From: Oscillospiraceae bacterium
Lineage (GTDB): Bacteria > Bacillota > Clostridia > Oscillospirales > Ruminococcaceae
Direction: 5' to 3'
Length of the DNA stretch: 7,935 bases
NCBI GenBank assembly: GCA_017828935.1
Contig: JAGAUG010000019.1
Coordinates: 1-7,935 of the forward strand
Both the position numbers and the translations under genes were made by a program. Position 1 is the stretch's first letter, and every line of letters begins with the position of its first letter. This document shows positions 5,866 through 7,935 of this stretch, piece after piece. The notes under the pieces are model-generated. The model was given only the letters and a program-made list of their open reading frames with translations. It did not search any database and was not told the origin of the DNA.

Positions 5866-6783
5866 ATGATAAGATTTGCAACAATAGACGAACTTAGCAG
5901 TTTAAGATTATTATTTAAGGAATGTTTTGACGTCGAATTTTTTTCGCCGTACGGTTCTTTTTATATAACTAATATATTTAGTGATTACTTGCCGTTAGTA
6001 TATATATATAATAATAAAATTGTTTCTATGTTGACGTTGATTCCAGTTAATTTTAAAGAATTTTCGGGTTTTTATATTTGGGCGCTCGGAACGTTGAAAG
6101 ATTGTAGAAACAAGAATATTGCTTCAAAAATGTTAGATTTTGTTTTTGAGTATTCTAAAAAATCGAATATTGATTTTAATATTTTGATTCCACAAAATAA
6201 AGATTTATATAATTTTTATTTTAATAGAGGCTTTAAAAAATATATAAAACAAAAAATGATATTAATAGACAAAAAAAGTTTGTTAAGATACGTCGAAGCG
6301 AGTGATAAAGTTTTAGATTTTAATAAAACAGATAGTATTTTTAATTTAAAAGAATATAGGAAAAAGAATTATAATACTATTGATTTTATTAGTTGGGAAG
6401 AAAAAGAACTTATAAAAATTCAAAAAGAAATTACGTTGCCTGGGTCTGAAAATTATATATTAGATTTTAAAGATGGTCAATACGCCATATTAGATCTTAG
6501 AGAAATTAAAAATAATAAAATAAAAATTAGAGAGTTTTATATTTTTGATTTTAATTTTGGAAGTTTTTTAAAGACTTTATTAGATAAATATTTTTTTTGT
6601 GAGTTTTTTGAGTTTTTGTTACCTGTTTCTGATAAGTATTATAATTTTTTTGATTTAGATAAAGAAAAATATGTTTTAAAAAATACAGCAATGCTCAGAA
6701 TAATTGATGATAAATTAGATAATGAATTATTTGATAGTTTTGATAGTAACGAAATATATTTTAATTTTGGATTTGATACATGA
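5866..6783 (+). CDS. GNAT-family acyltransferase, cytoplasmic paralog
   Basis: This 305-residue protein has an N-terminal GNAT domain (about 1-145) and a C-terminal region of about 150 residues that I cannot assign. GNAT features are VYIYNNKIVSMLTLIP (45-60, strands before the CoA site), WALGTLKDCRNKNIASKML (72-90, motif A) and YNFYFNRGFKK (115-125, motif B). The CoA-pyrophosphate loop, usually R-x-x-G-x-G/A, reads R81-N-K-N84-I-A86, with Asn in place of the first Gly. There is no signal peptide. It is extremely rich in Phe, Asn, Lys and Ile, more so than its neighbours. It is clearly related to the next gene: SMLTLIP is identical in both, and similarity continues to the end (WxEKEL, GxxQYAI, EFYI, SFxKTL). 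The SD is weak. A TATAAT (5855-5860) lies just before the ATG but lacks a good -35. It ends in TGA. The acyl acceptor is unknown. Confidence 0.85.
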   Translation: MIRFATIDELSSLRLLFKECFDVEFFSPYGSFYITNIFSDYLPLVYIYNNKIVSMLTLIPVNFKEFSGFYIWALGTLKDCRNKNIASKMLDFVFEYSKKSNIDFNILIPQNKDLYNFYFNRGFKKYIKQKMILIDKKSLLRYVEASDKVLDFNKTDSIFNLKEYRKKNYNTIDFISWEEKELIKIQKEITLPGSENYILDFKDGQYAILDLREIKNNKIKIREFYIFDFNFGSFLKTLLDKYFFCEFFEFLLPVSDKYYNFFDLDKEKYVLKNTAMLRIIDDKLDNELFDSFDSNEIYFNFGFDT

Positions 6784-6805
6784 GATAATATAAATCTATA
6801 AATTT

Positions 6806-6826
6806 TAATTAATATTAATTAGGGAG
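6806..6826 (+). promoter_or_regulatory. SD of the exported GNAT gene, preceded by a 16-base palindrome
   Basis: AGGGAG (6821-6826) is a strong SD 9 bases before the ATG at 6836. It supports translation from the start that includes the signal peptide. A perfect palindrome, TAATTAAT/ATTAATTA, fills 6806-6821 and overlaps the first base of the SD. It could be an operator or an RNA hairpin beside the ribosome site, but all-A/T palindromes of this length are expected occasionally by chance. Confidence 0.55.
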
Positions 6827-6835
6827 TTTTATTTT

Positions 6836-7935
6836 ATGAATAATTTGTCTATTAAGATAAAAATATTATCTTTTTTAGCGGCTGTATCGACGTTGTCTGC
6901 GTCGTCTTTGTCTATTTTTGGCGAAGCTGCTGAAAATACAAGTCAAAGCAATCCGGTAGTAAACCAAAGTGTTGAGACTGAAGCTCAAGCTCAGGCTGAG
7001 ACCGAAGAGATTAAAGATATTAAAATAAGTATTGACAAAAAAAATATTGGTATCTTAGAAAAAAAGCCGGAAGCTTTTTATATGGTAGCCGACGTCTGGC
7101 ATGATGCGTTTGGTTATAAATACGGTAGCGAAAAAACAGAAGGTTCTTATATGAATAACTTTGTTAACAATACTTTTTTGAAGTATGATACGTTTGTTTA
7201 TATGCACGAAAATAAGTGTATATCGATGCTTACTTTGATTCCAACTCAGCTAAAAACAAATGACGGTGTTATTAAAAACGGTTACTATGTTTATGCTGTT
7301 GGAACTAAAAACGAATATAGAAACAACGGAATTACGACTTTGATGTTAGATTATGTTGACGAATACGCTAAATCTAACGGATACGATTTTAGAATTTTAA
7401 ATCCTGATGATCCACCTTCTTGGTTACGTAATTTTTATCAAAAGAGAGGCTACGAGTTTGCTCATTTTAGAAGAATTACGATGACACCAAAAGAGATAGT
7501 AAGAGCTGCTGAAGATGCAGAAGTTTTACAATATCAAGACGGGCTTTCAGCGAAAGATTTATTTAATTGCAGAAAAAATAATTTAGAAAATAAGACTGGT
7601 TTTGTAAGATGGTCTGAAAAAGAGTTAGAAAGTGTTCAAGCTGACTATAAGTTAGCGTATAAAAATTACCATGAGCTATATTTTGGCGATTGGCAATACG
7701 CTATTGTTAGATTTGGAAAGCCAAATTCAATGACTATAGTAGTAAAAGAATTTTATATAAAAGACGAAAACAAAAAATCTTTCTTTAAGACTCTTCAAAC
7801 TTTGTTCCCGGAAAAAACAATTGTTTTTGAAACTCCGGATAGCGACGAGTTTAGTAATTTTTTTGATAAGTCTTATGATTTAAAAGTTCTTTCGATGTTT
7901 AATATAAAAGACAGCGAAGATCTAAGGACAAAATC
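6836..7935 (+). CDS. Exported GNAT-family protein, paralog of the preceding gene (partial, runs off the window)
   Basis: The frame is open from ATG 6836 to the window end: 366 residues with no stop. Residues 1-31 look like a Sec signal peptide: Lys7 and Lys9, a hydrophobic run from Ile10 to Phe28, and a possible signal peptidase I site GEA|A after Ala31. There is no lipobox cysteine. A polar Gln/Glu/Thr/Ser-rich linker follows (33-60), including AQAQAETEE. Residues from about 75 resemble the preceding GNAT protein throughout: VYMHENKCISMLTLIP (121-136), VYAVGTKNEYRNNGITTLML (152-171), NFYQKRGYE (199-207), WSEKELESVQ (259-268), WQYAI (286-290), VKEFYIKD (303-310) and SFFKTL (315-320). The CoA loop reads R162-N-N-G165-I-T167, keeping the first Gly but with Thr at the last position. 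By alignment about 25 or more residues are missing at the end, or a further domain may follow. Acetyl-CoA is not available outside the cell, so its function there is unclear. Confidence 0.85.
   Translation, partial: MNNLSIKIKILSFLAAVSTLSASSLSIFGEAAENTSQSNPVVNQSVETEAQAQAETEEIKDIKISIDKKNIGILEKKPEAFYMVADVWHDAFGYKYGSEKTEGSYMNNFVNNTFLKYDTFVYMHENKCISMLTLIPTQLKTNDGVIKNGYYVYAVGTKNEYRNNGITTLMLDYVDEYAKSNGYDFRILNPDDPPSWLRNFYQKRGYEFAHFRRITMTPKEIVRAAEDAEVLQYQDGLSAKDLFNCRKNNLENKTGFVRWSEKELESVQADYKLAYKNYHELYFGDWQYAIVRFGKPNSMTIVVKEFYIKDENKKSFFKTLQTLFPEKTIVFETPDSDEFSNFFDKSYDLKVLSMFNIKDSEDLRTK

Noticed and set aside
5832..5868. TTGTGT and TATAAT with a 17-base spacer, implying a leaderless transcript starting at the GNAT ATG 5866
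   Set aside because: The -35 matches in only three positions and TATAAT is frequent here by chance. The genes are close enough for read-through from upstream.

Overview
The window is very AT-rich (most intergenic stretches are nearly pure A/T) and uses the standard bacterial code: TGA ends one gene and Trp is TGG throughout. Protein similarity, Shine-Dalgarno (SD) sites of the AGGAG/AGAGGT type, and the gene set (EndoA/MazF like that of Bacillus subtilis, ThyX, a clostridial-type thymidylate kinase, a DUF2156 protein and clostridial-type GNATs) point to a low-GC Bacillota, most likely an uncultured member of Clostridia. I cannot name the species.

Layout. Positions 1-127 are AT-rich sequence downstream of a minus-strand EndoA/MazF endoribonuclease gene (128-484). 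A 375-base divergent intergenic region (485-859) carries candidate promoters for both directions and an inverted repeat. The plus-strand genes follow: mnmA (860-1909) and thyX (1959-2714), 49 bases apart and probably co-transcribed; a GT1/MGT-family glycosyltransferase (2809-3990) whose codon use differs from its neighbours; a 234-base AT-rich gap with a possible terminator; then thymidylate kinase (4225-4881), a DUF2156 protein (4903-5805), a GNAT protein (5866-6783), and a second, related GNAT protein starting at 6836 that runs off the window end and carries a signal peptide.

How the genes fit together. ThyX makes dTMP and Tmk phosphorylates it to dTDP, so two consecutive steps of dTTP synthesis lie here, separated by the glycosyltransferase, which looks like a later insertion. 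MnmA makes the 2-thiouridine needed to read AAA, GAA and CAA codons, which this genome uses heavily. Downstream of tmk come three successive proteins assigned to GNAT-fold families. The last two are paralogs: one is predicted to be cytoplasmic, the other exported behind an N-terminal signal sequence and a polar linker. An exported GNAT-fold protein is unexpected, because acetyl-CoA is a cytoplasmic cofactor. This tandem pair is the most interesting part of the window.
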